Shown: piece by piece, positions 1 through 12,032 of the stretch
Position numbering within the stretch: the stretch's first letter is position 1
How the letters are laid out: each line of letters starts with the position of its first letter
Assembly: GCA_900454475.1 (NCBI GenBank)
Contig: UGSS01000002.1
Span: 1,817,605 to 1,881,604 of the forward strand
DNA length: 64,000 nt
Source of the DNA: [Pasteurella] mairii
GTDB lineage: Bacteria > Pseudomonadota > Gammaproteobacteria > Enterobacterales > Pasteurellaceae
Direction of reading: 5' to 3'
Notes under the pieces: generated by a model
Database searches by the model: none
Told to the model about the DNA's origin: nothing
What the model saw: the letters and a program-made list of their open reading frames with translations, nothing else
Made by a program: the position numbers and the translations under genes

Positions 1-239
1 GATGCAAATGGATAAGTTTGCTCCTTTATAAGATCAGGCAAATATGACTCAATTTGATCAAGAGAATAGCTAGTGTGTGGGAATGGTAATACCCTCTTTA
101 TTAAAAGGACAATAAAGCTTTTATGTGCATCAAGTGCATCGAGTGCAATCGGTAATTTTGCCCGCTGAGTAAATTTACCTAAATCGTGAATAAGAGCAGC
201 AAATGCAACGCGACAAGATGCGGAAAGTAATGCTGTCAT
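1..239 (-). CDS. cas10: Type III-A CRISPR Cas10/Csm1, N-terminal HD part (partial)
   Basis: The reading frame starts with ATG at 239, preceded by a good Shine-Dalgarno (GAGGG, 7-nt spacer), and stays open to the left edge (79 complete codons). It opens MTALLSASCRVAFAALIHDL and continues GKFTQRA. This matches the start of Cas10/Csm1, the large subunit of type III-A effector complexes, where the HD pair (H18, D19) belongs to the single-strand DNase domain. A later stretch, LDQIESYLPDL, also resembles the family. Between about residues 43 and 58 the frame gives an unfamiliar segment, while the +1 frame there reads CPFNKEG, the kind of sequence expected in Cas10. Two compensating indels or local decay are therefore possible. 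The rest of the gene and any CRISPR array would lie outside the window. Confidence 0.6.
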   Translation of the reverse strand, partial: MTALLSASCRVAFAALIHDLGKFTQRAKLPIALDALDAHKSFIVLLIKRVLPFPHTSYSLDQIESYLPDLIKEQTYPFA

Positions 240-404
240 GTTTTAACCCTCGTTGTTTTAAATTATGCATAAATTACTATAAAATTGGTTATCAAATAAT
301 AAAGTACAAATTTGCAAAAAGCAGCTTTCACGTTGTATAAAATATTATCAATAATTTCATATAGTAAAAATTACTCATCAACAAGTTTGAACAATTTTTC
401 AAAA

Positions 405-424
405 TTTTGACATAGATCACAAAA
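405..424. promoter_or_regulatory. CRP-like site upstream of gapA
   Basis: TTTTGACATAGATCACAAAA has a perfect right half (ATCACA) and a degenerate left half of the CRP palindrome TGTGA-N6-TCACA. It is centred about 80 bp upstream of the likely gapA start of transcription. CRP is encoded in this window at 53414. The left half is poor, so the call is tentative. Confidence 0.35.
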
Positions 425-458
425 AGTTTATCTGATATAGTTTTGTCGATAGTCTAGT

Positions 459-487
459 TTCATCAAAAAAAGAAACCATGCTATAAT
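459..487 (+). promoter_or_regulatory. Probable gapA promoter
   Basis: A perfect -10 box TATAAT lies at 482-487. A weak -35 (TTCATC, 459-464) lies 17 bp upstream. The poor -35 fits an activator-dependent promoter and the CRP-like site further upstream. Confidence 0.45.
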
Positions 488-544
488 TCTGCCCAACAAG
501 TTTGGGTAACTCCATTAAAGCTTAACCGTTTTTGTTTAACTTAA

Positions 545-1582
<1,038 letters not shown>

Positions 1583-1613
1583 TTTGTCCTTTTCGTTATA
1601 ATCGCTAATTTGA

Positions 1614-3785
<2,172 letters not shown>

Positions 3786-3806
3786 TCCCGCAAGTTCGCA
3801 AAAAAT

Positions 3807-3832
3807 AAGGGATACCATCATGGTATCCCTTT
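3807..3832. terminator. Bidirectional terminator between ligA and yfcZ
   Basis: AAGGGATACCA and TGGTATCCCTT pair perfectly around a TCA loop, with an A-rich run on one side and T-rich bases on the other. It sits between the convergent ligA and yfcZ genes. Confidence 0.85.
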
Positions 3833-3852
3833 GTTTTAGCTAAAATTTTCAA

Positions 3853-4149
3853 TTAACGGGTGGATAATTGGAAAATCATGGTTTCTGCTTGGCAGCTGAA
3901 AGTGAAGTGAGCATTCAGTTGATAAGAGCTCTCTACCGCTGTAATTTCACTTTTAATTTCGCAAGGCTCACTTTCCGCGGCACGTGCTTTTTGCGTTAAA
4001 TATTCAAGCGCGTCTTTAGCTTGCGCTTCGGTTGCATAGGATTGTGAAAAATCGACGGTTAAATCGGAGTTATCAATGATCGTACCAACATCAACGCAAC
4101 AACAAGCTTTCACTTCTTCTGCTTTACATTGTAAGGTTTTTTCTGACAT
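3853..4149 (-). CDS. yfcZ: YfcZ/YiiS family protein (DUF406)
   Basis: This small cytosolic protein of 98 residues belongs to a family of unknown function. It has a cysteine-rich N-terminal segment (KACCCVDVG) and the family-typical pattern of acidic and amphipathic stretches. In E. coli the homologue yfcZ lies next to fadL, and the same pairing, here divergent, occurs in this window. That supports the assignment. The biochemical role is not known. Confidence 0.8.
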   Translation of the reverse strand: MSEKTLQCKAEEVKACCCVDVGTIIDNSDLTVDFSQSYATEAQAKDALEYLTQKARAAESEPCEIKSEITAVESSYQLNAHFTFSCQAETMIFQLSTR

Positions 4150-4247
4150 TTTTTATTCCTTTGTTAATAATAAAAGATACCATGATTTTAGCACTGTTCA
4201 AAATTAACGCCAAATTTAACCGTACTTTTCGAAAAAAGTTCCCTTGT

Positions 4248-4264
4248 AACTGGTCTGAACACTT
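4248..4264. promoter_or_regulatory. FadR-like operator upstream of fadL
   Basis: AACTGGTCTGAACACTT resembles the FadR operator (AACTGGTCNGACCNGTT): the left half is perfect and the right half partly kept. It lies about 95 bp before the fadL/ompP1 start. In E. coli FadR represses fadL, so the position makes biological sense. Confidence 0.55.
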
Positions 4265-4358
4265 CCTTTCATCAATGATTTTATTTGCGTAATCCCGTTT
4301 TTTTCACTTAAAATCCGGAAACTTTATAAAGAACAACAAATAAATCAAGGTTCCTCTA

Positions 4359-5780
4359 ATGAATAAACAATTATTTTCTAAAACGCTCATTGCCTCTTTA
4401 TTCACGCTTTTCGCCGGCAGCGCTTTTGCTTCCGCCTTCCAATTAGCAGAAATTTCTTCCAGCGGTTTAGGACGTGCCTATGCCGGTGAAGCAGCAATTG
4501 CGGATAATGCTTCCGTTGTGGCTACCAACCCAGCGTTAATGAGTTTATTTAAAACACCACAAATCAGTGCCGGTGAAATTGTCATTGATTCTAATATCAA
4601 TATGTCAGGTACTGTTAATGTTAACGTTGCAGGTGAAAAAATTGCCACGGGTGATGCGAAATCCAATGACGTTGTACCGACAGCCGCTGCACCACATTTA
4701 TATTATGTTCAACCAATTGATGATAAATTGGCATTTGGTGCAGGTATGAACGTCAACTTCGGATTAAAAAGCCAATATAAGGATGATTATGATGGCGGTA
4801 TTTTTGGCGGGACTACGGCATTAACTACCATTAACTTAAATTTAAGCGGTTCTTATCGCGTCTCCCAAGGTTTGAGCCTTGGTGCTGGGGTGAATGCGAT
4901 TTATGCTAGAGCAGAAATTGAACGTACTGCCGGTGTACTCGCGACCGGTGTGCGCAATATTGCCACGGATCCGTTAACACAACAACGCGTTGTCGGTAAG
5001 ATTATGGCGCTTGAACAAGCCGGAAAATTACCTGCCGGCACATCTGCCAAATTAGGCGCAGTAGGTGGATTAGCGGGTCGTATTAATGAAAGCACCGTAT
5101 TAACCCATTTGGAAGATAAGACTGCATGGGCATTCGGTTGGAATTTAGGGGCGGTATATGAAGTCAATGAGCGCAACCGTTTTGGTTTAGCCTACCATTC
5201 CAAAATTGATATTGATTTTAATGACTATTCAGCATTGAAGTTTGACTTAAACAGTCCTAATCTTTCCTACGTAGGAGAGGGTGGCTTAACGCTACATCTA
5301 CCAGAATATTGGGAATTCTCCGGTTTCCACCAATTAACCGATAAATTTGCGATGCATTATAGCTATAAATGGACACGTTGGAGCCGTTTACAAGAATTAG
5401 ATGCCCGATATAAAGATGGTAAAGAAGCATTCTATAAACCTGAAAAATATAAGGATAATTCACGTATCGCATTGGGTGCCACCTATAATGTGGATGACAA
5501 ATTAACTTTACGTGCGGGTATTGCGTATGACGAAGTTGCTGCGCCACAAACCCATGCCAGTGCAGCAATTCCAGATACAGATCGTACTTGGTACAGCCTA
5601 GGTGCAACCTATAAATTCACGCCAAATTTATCGGTTGACTTTGCCTATGCTCATCTGCGCGGTAAAAAACTTCACTTTAAAGAAACCCAATCCGTAGGTG
5701 GTTTAGTCAATGTGGTTGGCGATTATAAATCCACCGCAACAGCAAACCTTTATGGTATTTCGCTGAATTACAGTTTCTAA
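4359..5780 (+). CDS. fadL: OmpP1/FadL family outer-membrane long-chain fatty acid transporter
   Basis: The 473-residue protein has a signal peptide (MNKQLFSKTLIASLFTLFAG, cleavage near AFASA). The mature start AFQLAEISSSGLGRAYAGEA is typical of FadL hatch domains. The rest alternates short amphipathic strands and ends in an aromatic residue (NLYGISLNYSF), as expected for a 14-strand beta-barrel. The family imports long-chain fatty acids and other hydrophobic compounds; the Haemophilus homologue is the surface antigen P1. A FadR-like operator lies upstream and a strong terminator downstream. Confidence 0.93.
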   Translation: MNKQLFSKTLIASLFTLFAGSAFASAFQLAEISSSGLGRAYAGEAAIADNASVVATNPALMSLFKTPQISAGEIVIDSNINMSGTVNVNVAGEKIATGDAKSNDVVPTAAAPHLYYVQPIDDKLAFGAGMNVNFGLKSQYKDDYDGGIFGGTTALTTINLNLSGSYRVSQGLSLGAGVNAIYARAEIERTAGVLATGVRNIATDPLTQQRVVGKIMALEQAGKLPAGTSAKLGAVGGLAGRINESTVLTHLEDKTAWAFGWNLGAVYEVNERNRFGLAYHSKIDIDFNDYSALKFDLNSPNLSYVGEGGLTLHLPEYWEFSGFHQLTDKFAMHYSYKWTRWSRLQELDARYKDGKEAFYKPEKYKDNSRIALGATYNVDDKLTLRAGIAYDEVAAPQTHASAAIPDTDRTWYSLGATYKFTPNLSVDFAYAHLRGKKLHFKETQSVGGLVNVVGDYKSTATANLYGISLNYSF

Positions 5781-5802
5781 TTTAGCCAAAATGGGCAATA
5801 AT

Positions 5803-5829
5803 AAGCGTATCTTCGGATACGCTTTTTTT
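5803..5829 (+). terminator. UUCG-loop terminator after fadL
   Basis: AAGCGTATC and GATACGCTT pair around a TTCG tetraloop and are followed by a T run. Confidence 0.9.
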
Positions 5830-5840
5830 ATAGGGAAATC

Positions 5841-6380
5841 ATGACAACAATCTATTATTGCTATTATTCCTCGCCCGTAGGCAAATTATTGATGCTAGCG
5901 CAACAAGATCAATTAACCAATTTGGATTTTGAAGAAGAACAAATCGCGCCCAATCCGAAATGGAAACTTGATGAAAATCAACCGCTCTTTTTGCAAGTCA
6001 AAGCCGCGCTCGATCGATATTTTCAAGGACAGCCAGAAGATTTCAAAGACATTCCCATTGCCCCACAAGGAACGGAATTTCAGCGCCAAATTTGGCAGGC
6101 ATTGCGCCAAATCCAATATGGTCATATTTCTAGTTATGGCGAACTTGCCGTGCAAATTGCGCGTCCCAAAGCAGTCCGCGCAGTTGGCGGTGCGGTCGGC
6201 AGCAATCCTATCAGCATTATTATTCCATGCCATCGCGTATTAGGCAAAAAACAAGAATTGACCGGATTTGGCGGAGGCTTACCGGCAAAACGTTATTTAT
6301 TGCAATTAGAAAAGATTGCCTATGTAGATAAAGGCACGGAACACGTCAAACCAAAATTGTTAAAAAAATACAAAAATTGA
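5841..6380 (+). CDS. ogt: Methylated-DNA-[protein]-cysteine S-methyltransferase
   Basis: This suicide DNA-repair enzyme removes O6-methyl groups from guanine by transfer to its own cysteine. The active-site motif PCHRVLG is present, with the acceptor cysteine at residue 130. The downstream [13 protein letters not shown] matches the family's C-terminal signature. The 179-residue length is normal. mutH follows after 10 bp, so two DNA-repair genes probably form one unit. Confidence 0.93.
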   Translation: MTTIYYCYYSSPVGKLLMLAQQDQLTNLDFEEEQIAPNPKWKLDENQPLFLQVKAALDRYFQGQPEDFKDIPIAPQGTEFQRQIWQALRQIQYGHISSYGELAVQIARPKAVRAVGGAVGSNPISIIIPCHRVLGKKQELTGFGGGLPAKRYLLQLEKIAYVDKGTEHVKPKLLKKYKN

Positions 6381-6390
6381 CCGCACTTTC

Positions 6391-7056
6391 ATGAAACCGC
6401 AAACTGAACAAGCGTTATTGGAACGCGCCAAACAAATCGCTGGACTCACCTTAGGCGAGCTTGCTGCTGAATTACATATTTCTGTTCCGCCCAATTTAAA
6501 ACGCGACAAAGGTTGGGTCGGAACATTGATTGAAATTGCCCTCGGTGCCAGCGCTGGCAGCAAAGCGGAACAAGATTTTTCTCATCTTGGCATTGAACTA
6601 AAAACGATTCCGATCAATGCCGCCGGAAAACCGCTGGAAACCACCTTTGTCAGCCTTGCGCCTTTGGTGCAAAACACGGGTATTACGTGGGAAAATTCGC
6701 ACGTAAAACATAAACTGTCCAAAGTGCTATGGATTCCGGTTGAGGGCGAACGCCAACTGCCCTTAGCACAACGCCATATCGGCGCGCCGATTTTGTGGCA
6801 ACCTAATGCCCGCCAAGCACAACAACTGCGCCAAGATTGGGAAGAATTGATGGAATATATTGTGTTAGGTCAATTGGATAAAATCAATGCACGTTTGGGT
6901 GAAGTATTACAACTACGCCCGAAAGGCGCTAACAGCCGCGCCTTGACTAAAGGTATTGGTCCCCATGGCGAGTTAATTGATACGCTACCGTTAGGCTTTT
7001 ATTTACGCAAAAATTTTACCGCGGAAATTTTGCAAGATTTTTTGACCGCGCTTTAA
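6391..7056 (+). CDS. mutH: DNA mismatch repair endonuclease MutH
   Basis: MutH nicks the unmethylated strand at hemimethylated GATC sites after activation by MutS and MutL. The catalytic pattern D62-x6-E69-x-K71 is seen in [10 protein letters not shown]. The 221-residue length matches the family. An uptake-sequence core lies in the 10-bp gap from ogt. The downstream TerC-family gene repeats the E. coli mutH-ygdQ order. Confidence 0.95.
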   Translation: MKPQTEQALLERAKQIAGLTLGELAAELHISVPPNLKRDKGWVGTLIEIALGASAGSKAEQDFSHLGIELKTIPINAAGKPLETTFVSLAPLVQNTGITWENSHVKHKLSKVLWIPVEGERQLPLAQRHIGAPILWQPNARQAQQLRQDWEELMEYIVLGQLDKINARLGEVLQLRPKGANSRALTKGIGPHGELIDTLPLGFYLRKNFTAEILQDFLTAL

Positions 7057-7126
7057 TTTACTGCTTTTCATTTGCTCCAAAAATGGATATTATTTGCTCT
7101 TCATTTTTTCATTAAGGAACCTATTT

Positions 7127-7849
7127 ATGTTTGAATGGATCACTAGCCCAGAGGCGTGGATCGGATTATTTACGCTAACTGCACTTGAGATCGTGTTAGG
7201 GATTGATAACATCATTTTTATCAGTATTTTAGTTAGTCGCCTACCGAAACATCAACACCAATCAGGTCGGATTATCGGTTTAACGTTGGCGATGACAATG
7301 CGCATTTTATTGTTGCTGTCTTTATCTTGGTTGATGAAGTTAACCGCACCACTATTTATTGCATTTGAACAAGAAATTTCCGGTCGAGATTTAATTTTAT
7401 TGCTTGGTGGATTATTTTTAGTAGCAAAAAGTACCCATGAAATTCATCATGCAGTAAAACCGGAAGACAACGATGAACAGAAAATGATTAAAAACCCAGG
7501 GTTTATCAGTGTATTAATTCAAATTGCTATTTTAGATGTCGTTTTTTCTTTAGATTCCGTCATTACTGCTGTGGGAATGGCAAATCAAATTGAGGTGATG
7601 ATACTCGCGATTGTGGTTGCAGTATTGATAATGATGCTTGCTGCAAAACCGATTGGAGATTTTGTAGAAACGCATCCAACATTAAAAATGCTGTGTTTAT
7701 CTTTCCTGATTTTAGTCGGAGTAGCATTAGTTGGAGAAAGCTTAGACTTCCATATTCCGAAAGGGTACATTTATTTTGCTATGGGATTCTCTGTCGTGGT
7801 AGAAATGATTAATATCAAAATGCGTAAACGATTAATTTCAAAACCTTAA
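7127..7849 (+). CDS. ygdQ: TerC family integral membrane protein, YgdQ-like
   Basis: The 240-residue protein has about seven hydrophobic segments and the TerC signature LEIVLGIDNIIFISI. A second acidic motif, ILDVVFSLDSVITA, also fits; both are conserved acid-bearing helices thought to handle metal ions. The start at 7127 is chosen because AAGGAAC lies at the right distance; a longer upstream frame lacks a ribosome site. The neighbour mutH supports orthology with ygdQ. The substrate is not established, though manganese export has been proposed for relatives. Confidence 0.85.
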   Translation: MFEWITSPEAWIGLFTLTALEIVLGIDNIIFISILVSRLPKHQHQSGRIIGLTLAMTMRILLLLSLSWLMKLTAPLFIAFEQEISGRDLILLLGGLFLVAKSTHEIHHAVKPEDNDEQKMIKNPGFISVLIQIAILDVVFSLDSVITAVGMANQIEVMILAIVVAVLIMMLAAKPIGDFVETHPTLKMLCLSFLILVGVALVGESLDFHIPKGYIYFAMGFSVVVEMINIKMRKRLISKP

Positions 7850-7867
7850 TTACAGCGTCTAAAAGTG

Positions 7868-7896
7868 AAAGTGCGGTAAAAATAACCGCACTTTTG
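7868..7896. terminator. Inverted uptake-sequence pair acting as terminator
   Basis: AAAGTGCGGT (7868-7877) and ACCGCACTTT (7885-7894) form a 10-bp stem, followed by T-rich sequence. It lies between convergent genes and probably serves both as terminator and DNA uptake signal. Confidence 0.8.
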
Positions 7897-7924
7897 CTTT
7901 TACATTTTCCATCTATACTTGCCT

Positions 7925-8389
7925 TCAAACACGATATAGGTTAGCACACATCAGCTGTCCTATGGTATATAAGGTTGAATTTTTTTGTAATCTGATCGTA
8001 TGTCGAATTTGAAATTTCGGCGCTGCTCTTAAACCCTGCCCCCAAAATTCAGAATAATAATCCGTCCTGACCTGAGTTAGATGGAAATTTTTGCAGTTCA
8101 TAATTTTATATTCACGCAGCGATTTAGCATAAAGTTCCGGATTGTCTTTGTAAACAAATAGCCCTTTATTTGAATTGATCACGACGTCAAAATGAATTAA
8201 ATGCTTGTCTTCATTATCCTCCCACACCGAGGCAGTATCAATAAAATATTCAGCATCTTTTACCACTTTATAATACCCAGGTTGGATTTTGGTCGGTGGA
8301 ACTAAGTTGACCGCGGTTTGCGTTGATTGTGGCGCAGTCGAACACGCACTCAATAACACCATCACAACCGCAAGACGACATTTTTTCAT
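7925..8389 (-). CDS. Surface-adhesin protein E family lipoprotein
   Basis: The 154-residue protein begins MKKCRLAVVMVLLSACS, a lipoprotein signal with lipobox LSAC. The start at 8389 is set by a strong AAGGAG site; longer frames upstream are rejected. The mature part strongly resembles Haemophilus influenzae protein E from memory: YFIDTASVWEDNED, HFDVVINSNKGLFVY and especially NFHLTQVRTDYYSEFWGQGL followed by RAAPK. Protein E is an outer-membrane adhesin that binds vitronectin, laminin, plasminogen and haem. Binding here is inferred from homology only. The gene ends in a shared terminator. Confidence 0.8.
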   Translation of the reverse strand: MKKCRLAVVMVLLSACSTAPQSTQTAVNLVPPTKIQPGYYKVVKDAEYFIDTASVWEDNEDKHLIHFDVVINSNKGLFVYKDNPELYAKSLREYKIMNCKNFHLTQVRTDYYSEFWGQGLRAAPKFQIRHTIRLQKNSTLYTIGQLMCANLYRV

Positions 8390-8536
8390 ATTGCACTCCT
8401 TAAACTCCGCCTTAAGGGAGCACATTCATTGTGGCATACTTTATCTTGAATATCCAATCAAAAAAACAGGTAAAATCCTAATATTAGGTCGATTTACTCC
8501 TAGACAAATAATTTTTTCTTTTACCAAATAAATCTA

Positions 8537-8552
8537 TCGCAAACGATTGCTT
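8537..8552. promoter_or_regulatory. PurR operator upstream of purM
   Basis: TCGCAAACGATTGCTT closely matches the PUR box ACGCAAACGTTTGCGT. A -10 box TACAAT at 8561-8566 places the operator over the -35 region, the expected layout for repression by PurR when purines are plentiful. Confidence 0.75.
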
Positions 8553-8608
8553 AGGCGTGCTACAATAGCGAAAGTCATGTTATTTTTTAGATTAAATAGG
8601 AAACTATT

Positions 8609-9646
8609 GTGAGTAAACAGTCATTAAGTTATAAAGATGCCGGTGTTGATATTAATGCCGGTAATGCCTTAGTGGAACAAATCAAAGCCGACGTAAAACG
8701 CACTACCCGCGCGGAGGTTATCGGCGGATTAGGCGGCTTTGGTGCCTTATGCGCGCTACCGACCAAATATAAAGAGCCGATTTTAGTTTCCGGTACGGAT
8801 GGTGTTGGCACAAAATTGCGCCTTGCCATTGATTTAAACAAACACGATACTATCGGGGTAGATTTGGTCGCCATGTGCGTAAATGATCTTGTGGTGCAAG
8901 GTGCCGAACCCTTATTTTTCCTTGATTATTATGCGACTGGTAAACTGGAAGTGGATGTGGCAGCAAACGTCATTAAAGGCATTGCCGACGGTTGTGTGCA
9001 ATCCGGTTGCGCGCTAGTCGGTGGCGAAACCGCGGAAATGCCGGGAATGTACCATGCCGGCGATTATGATCTTGCCGGTTTCTGCGTGGGCGTAGTAGAA
9101 AAATGCGAAATTATCGACGGTAGCAAAGTCAAAGCAGGTGATGCCTTGATTGCATTAGGTTCTAGCGGTCCGCATTCCAATGGTTATTCCTTAATTCGTA
9201 AAGTGATCGAAGTAGCAGGCGTAAACCCGACAGAAGCGCAATTAGCCGGAAAATCCCTTGCCGAGCATGTGATGGCGCCAACTAAAATCTATGTCAAACC
9301 GGTTTTACAATTAATTAAACACGCCGATATACACGCAATTTGCCATTTAACCGGCGGTGGTTTCTGGGAAAATATTCCTCGCGTTTTACCAAAATCAGTG
9401 AAAGCGGTCATTAATGAGCAAAGTTGGCAATGGCTGCCGATTTTCAACTGGTTACAAGAACAAGGCAATATTGAACGTGACGAAATGTACCGTACCTTCA
9501 ACTGTGGTGTCGGCATGATCATCGCTTTGCCACAAGAAGACGTGGAAACTGCTTTGGCATTATTGCAACAAGCCGGTGAGCAAGCGTGGGTTATCGGTCA
9601 AATTGAACACGCCGAAGAAAACGAAGCACAAGTTGTCATTCGATAA
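8609..9646 (+). CDS. purM: Phosphoribosylformylglycinamidine cyclo-ligase (AIR synthetase)
   Basis: PurM closes the imidazole ring in de novo purine synthesis, using ATP to turn FGAM into AIR. The 345-residue protein shows the family signatures [25 protein letters not shown] and [16 protein letters not shown]. Its stop overlaps the purN start (TAATG), giving a coupled purMN operon under the PUR box at 8537. Confidence 0.97.
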   Translation: MSKQSLSYKDAGVDINAGNALVEQIKADVKRTTRAEVIGGLGGFGALCALPTKYKEPILVSGTDGVGTKLRLAIDLNKHDTIGVDLVAMCVNDLVVQGAEPLFFLDYYATGKLEVDVAANVIKGIADGCVQSGCALVGGETAEMPGMYHAGDYDLAGFCVGVVEKCEIIDGSKVKAGDALIALGSSGPHSNGYSLIRKVIEVAGVNPTEAQLAGKSLAEHVMAPTKIYVKPVLQLIKHADIHAICHLTGGGFWENIPRVLPKSVKAVINEQSWQWLPIFNWLQEQGNIERDEMYRTFNCGVGMIIALPQEDVETALALLQQAGEQAWVIGQIEHAEENEAQVVIR

Positions 9647-10284
9647 TGAAAAAAATCGTTGTTTTAATTTCCGGTCAAGGCGCAACCTTACAGGCGATTA
9701 TTGATGCCTGTAAGGAAAACTTTTTTGCTGCCGAGATTTGTGCGGTAATCAGTAATAAGGCAGAGGCCTTCGGTTTACAACGCGCCGCTAAAGCCCATAT
9801 TCCGACACAATGTTTTTTGCGTAAACATTATGCAGATAACCAAGCCATGGATCATGCCATTGGTGATTATATTGAGCATCTCGGGGCGGATTTAATCGTG
9901 CTTGCCGGTTATATGAAAATTCTTAGCGCTGAATTTACGCAACGTTTTGCCGGTAAAATCCTCAATATTCACCCCTCTTTATTGCCGAAATATCCAGGGT
10001 TACATACCTATCAACAAGCGCTTGCCGCGGGCGATAGCGAACACGGCACAACGGTGCATTTTGTCAATGAAGAAGTGGATGGTGGCGCCATTATTTTACA
10101 AGCGAAAGTGCCGATTTTCGCTGATGATGACATTGCCGATATTGAACAGCGGGTTAAAGTGCAAGAGCAGCAAATTTATCCGTTGGTCATAAAATGGTTT
10201 GTGGAAGATCGTTTGAAATTAATTAAGGGGATCGCCTATTTGGACGAACAACCGTTGCCGGCTCAAGGCTATGCCGCCGACTGA
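9646..10284 (+). CDS. purN: Phosphoribosylglycinamide formyltransferase (GART)
   Basis: PurN transfers a formyl group from 10-formyltetrahydrofolate to GAR. The 212-residue protein starts KKIVVLISGQGATLQAII and holds the catalytic NIHPSLLPKYPG (Asn, His). The conserved GTTVHFVNEEVDGG supplies the catalytic Asp. It is translationally coupled to purM and followed by a hairpin terminator. Confidence 0.96.
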   Translation: MKKIVVLISGQGATLQAIIDACKENFFAAEICAVISNKAEAFGLQRAAKAHIPTQCFLRKHYADNQAMDHAIGDYIEHLGADLIVLAGYMKILSAEFTQRFAGKILNIHPSLLPKYPGLHTYQQALAAGDSEHGTTVHFVNEEVDGGAIILQAKVPIFADDDIADIEQRVKVQEQQIYPLVIKWFVEDRLKLIKGIAYLDEQPLPAQGYAAD

Positions 10285-10295
10285 AATCACGCAAC

Positions 10296-10321
10296 ATCCT
10301 GACTTATGTCAGGATTTTTTC
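10296..10321 (+). terminator. Terminator after purN
   Basis: ATCCTGAC and GTCAGGAT pair around TTAT, followed by a run of T. Confidence 0.85.
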
Positions 10322-10400
10322 TAAAAGTGCGGTCATTTTTGTTATAATTTTTGATATAGTAGCACAACCTATATTTTCCACCGGATTAGGACCAGCACCA

Positions 10401-10940
10401 ATGGAAAAAATCATTATTGATGAAAACCAATTTATCCGTACCATTTCTCGTATTTCGCACGAAATTATCGAAAAACATCACTCCCTTGATGATATCATTA
10501 TCGTGGGCATCAAACGTCGTGGCGCGGAAATAGCCGAATTAATCAAACGGAAAATTGCCGATTTAACCAATATTAAACTACCGGCAATGGATTTGGATAT
10601 TACATTTTATCGCGACGATTTGGAATATGCCGAACCGCAAAATCAATCGCCAACGTATAGTGGTGCGTCAAATTATTTGAGCATCCAAAATAAAACGGTC
10701 ATTTTAGTTGATGACGTGTTATTTACTGGACGTACCATTCGCGCAGCGTTGGATGCGCTCATTGATTTTGGGCGTGCTGCCAAAATTGAGTTAGTGATTT
10801 TTGTGGATCGCGGTCATCGTGAATTGCCTATTCGTGCCGATTATGTGGGAAAAAATATTCCGACCAGTCGCAGCGAAAAAGTCCAAGTGCGTACCATGAA
10901 ATTTGATCATTGTTATGAAGTTGCATTGGTTTCCAATTAA
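10401..10940 (+). CDS. pyrR: PyrR, uracil phosphoribosyltransferase / pyrimidine regulator
   Basis: The 179-residue protein has the PRPP-binding signature VILVDDVLFTGRTIRAAL and the PyrR-typical ends IVGIKRRGAE and LVIFVDRGHRELPI. In Gram-positives PyrR attenuates pyr mRNA and also acts as uracil phosphoribosyltransferase; the role in Pasteurellaceae is less clear. It has its own start after the purN terminator. No pyr operon genes are next to it. Confidence 0.9.
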   Translation: MEKIIIDENQFIRTISRISHEIIEKHHSLDDIIIVGIKRRGAEIAELIKRKIADLTNIKLPAMDLDITFYRDDLEYAEPQNQSPTYSGASNYLSIQNKTVILVDDVLFTGRTIRAALDALIDFGRAAKIELVIFVDRGHRELPIRADYVGKNIPTSRSEKVQVRTMKFDHCYEVALVSN

Positions 10941-11009
10941 TGTTTGTGAACCTTTTGCAAAATTGTTACTCTAATGAATAGTTTTCTTAAACTTAACCTT
11001 GGGATAAAA

Positions 11010-11954
11010 ATGAAAGCGATTAATTTTAAAACTTTTTTATTTACTATTGTCAGTTTTTTTGCCCTTTCAAGCGGTGCGCAAGCGGTAGAACGCGTGGTGG
11101 CGACTATTAACGGTGCGCCAATCTTGGAAAGCCAAGTAAAACGAGTATTAGGCAAAAAAGCCAATACGGAAGCCAATCGCCAAGTGGCTTTGAACTCCAT
11201 TATTGATGATATTTTGGTGCAACAAGCTATCAAAGAAGCCGGTGTTAAAATTAACTATGCACAAGTAGATCAAATTATCGAAAATATTGCCGCACAAAAC
11301 GGATTAACCTACGGTCAATTATTGGACGCGTTAGATTATCAAGGCATTGCCTTTGAAACCTATCGTCGCCAAATCGCCAACCAATTGCTAATGAGCGAAG
11401 TGCGTAATCAAGCGATTGGTAAAAGTGTAGATATTACGCGTGAAGAAGTTCAAGCGCTCGGGCAAAAAATGTTGAAACAAGCGCAAGAAAAAGGAACCGA
11501 GAAAAAAGTCACCGGTACAGAATATCAAGTGCGTCATATTTTGTTAAAACTCAATCCGCTGTTAAATGATGCTCAAGCAAAAGCCCAATTAAACCAAATC
11601 CGCGCAGAGATTACCTCCGGTAAAACTTCCTTTGCGGATGCGGCGTTAAAATACTCTAAAGATTATTTATCCGGCGCCAATGGCGGAAACCTCGGCTTTG
11701 CCTTTCCGGAAACCTATGTAGAATCCTTTGCCAAAACCGTCAAAAACACCCCAAAAGGTACAATTTCCGCGCCATTTAAAAGCGATTTCGGTTGGCATAT
11801 TCTAGAAGTGACCGATACTCGTCAAGGCAATAGAACACAAGAAGCCTATATGCAAAAAGCCTACGAGCAACTTGTTAATCAACAATTACAAGAAGCCTCA
11901 AAAGACTGGGTCAAAGCATTGCGTAAACACGCCGATATTAAATATTTAAAATAA
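11010..11954 (+). CDS. surA: Periplasmic peptidyl-prolyl isomerase/chaperone SurA
   Basis: SurA escorts outer-membrane proteins through the periplasm. Translation is taken from 11010, giving a 314-residue protein with a signal peptide (hydrophobic core FLFTIVSFFALSSG, cleavage after AQA). The N-terminal chaperone domain starts ERVVATINGAPILESQV. Only one parvulin domain is seen (QVRHILLKL ... GGNLGFAFPETYVESF), versus two in E. coli; this short form is usual in the family Pasteurellaceae. rsmA and apaH follow, as in E. coli. Confidence 0.88.
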   Translation: MKAINFKTFLFTIVSFFALSSGAQAVERVVATINGAPILESQVKRVLGKKANTEANRQVALNSIIDDILVQQAIKEAGVKINYAQVDQIIENIAAQNGLTYGQLLDALDYQGIAFETYRRQIANQLLMSEVRNQAIGKSVDITREEVQALGQKMLKQAQEKGTEKKVTGTEYQVRHILLKLNPLLNDAQAKAQLNQIRAEITSGKTSFADAALKYSKDYLSGANGGNLGFAFPETYVESFAKTVKNTPKGTISAPFKSDFGWHILEVTDTRQGNRTQEAYMQKAYEQLVNQQLQEASKDWVKALRKHADIKYLK

Positions 11955-11963
11955 GTATCCGAT

Positions 11964-11990
11964 AAATCCCAGCCCAACGCTGGGATTTTG
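11964..11990 (+). terminator. Terminator or attenuator between surA and rsmA
   Basis: AATCCCAGC and GCTGGGATT pair around CCAAC, followed by TTTTGCTTT. The T run is interrupted, so it may only partly stop transcription. Confidence 0.7.
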
Positions 11991-12032
11991 CTTTATAATA
12001 CCATTCCAATTTTTCTGGCTAAAGACAATCAA

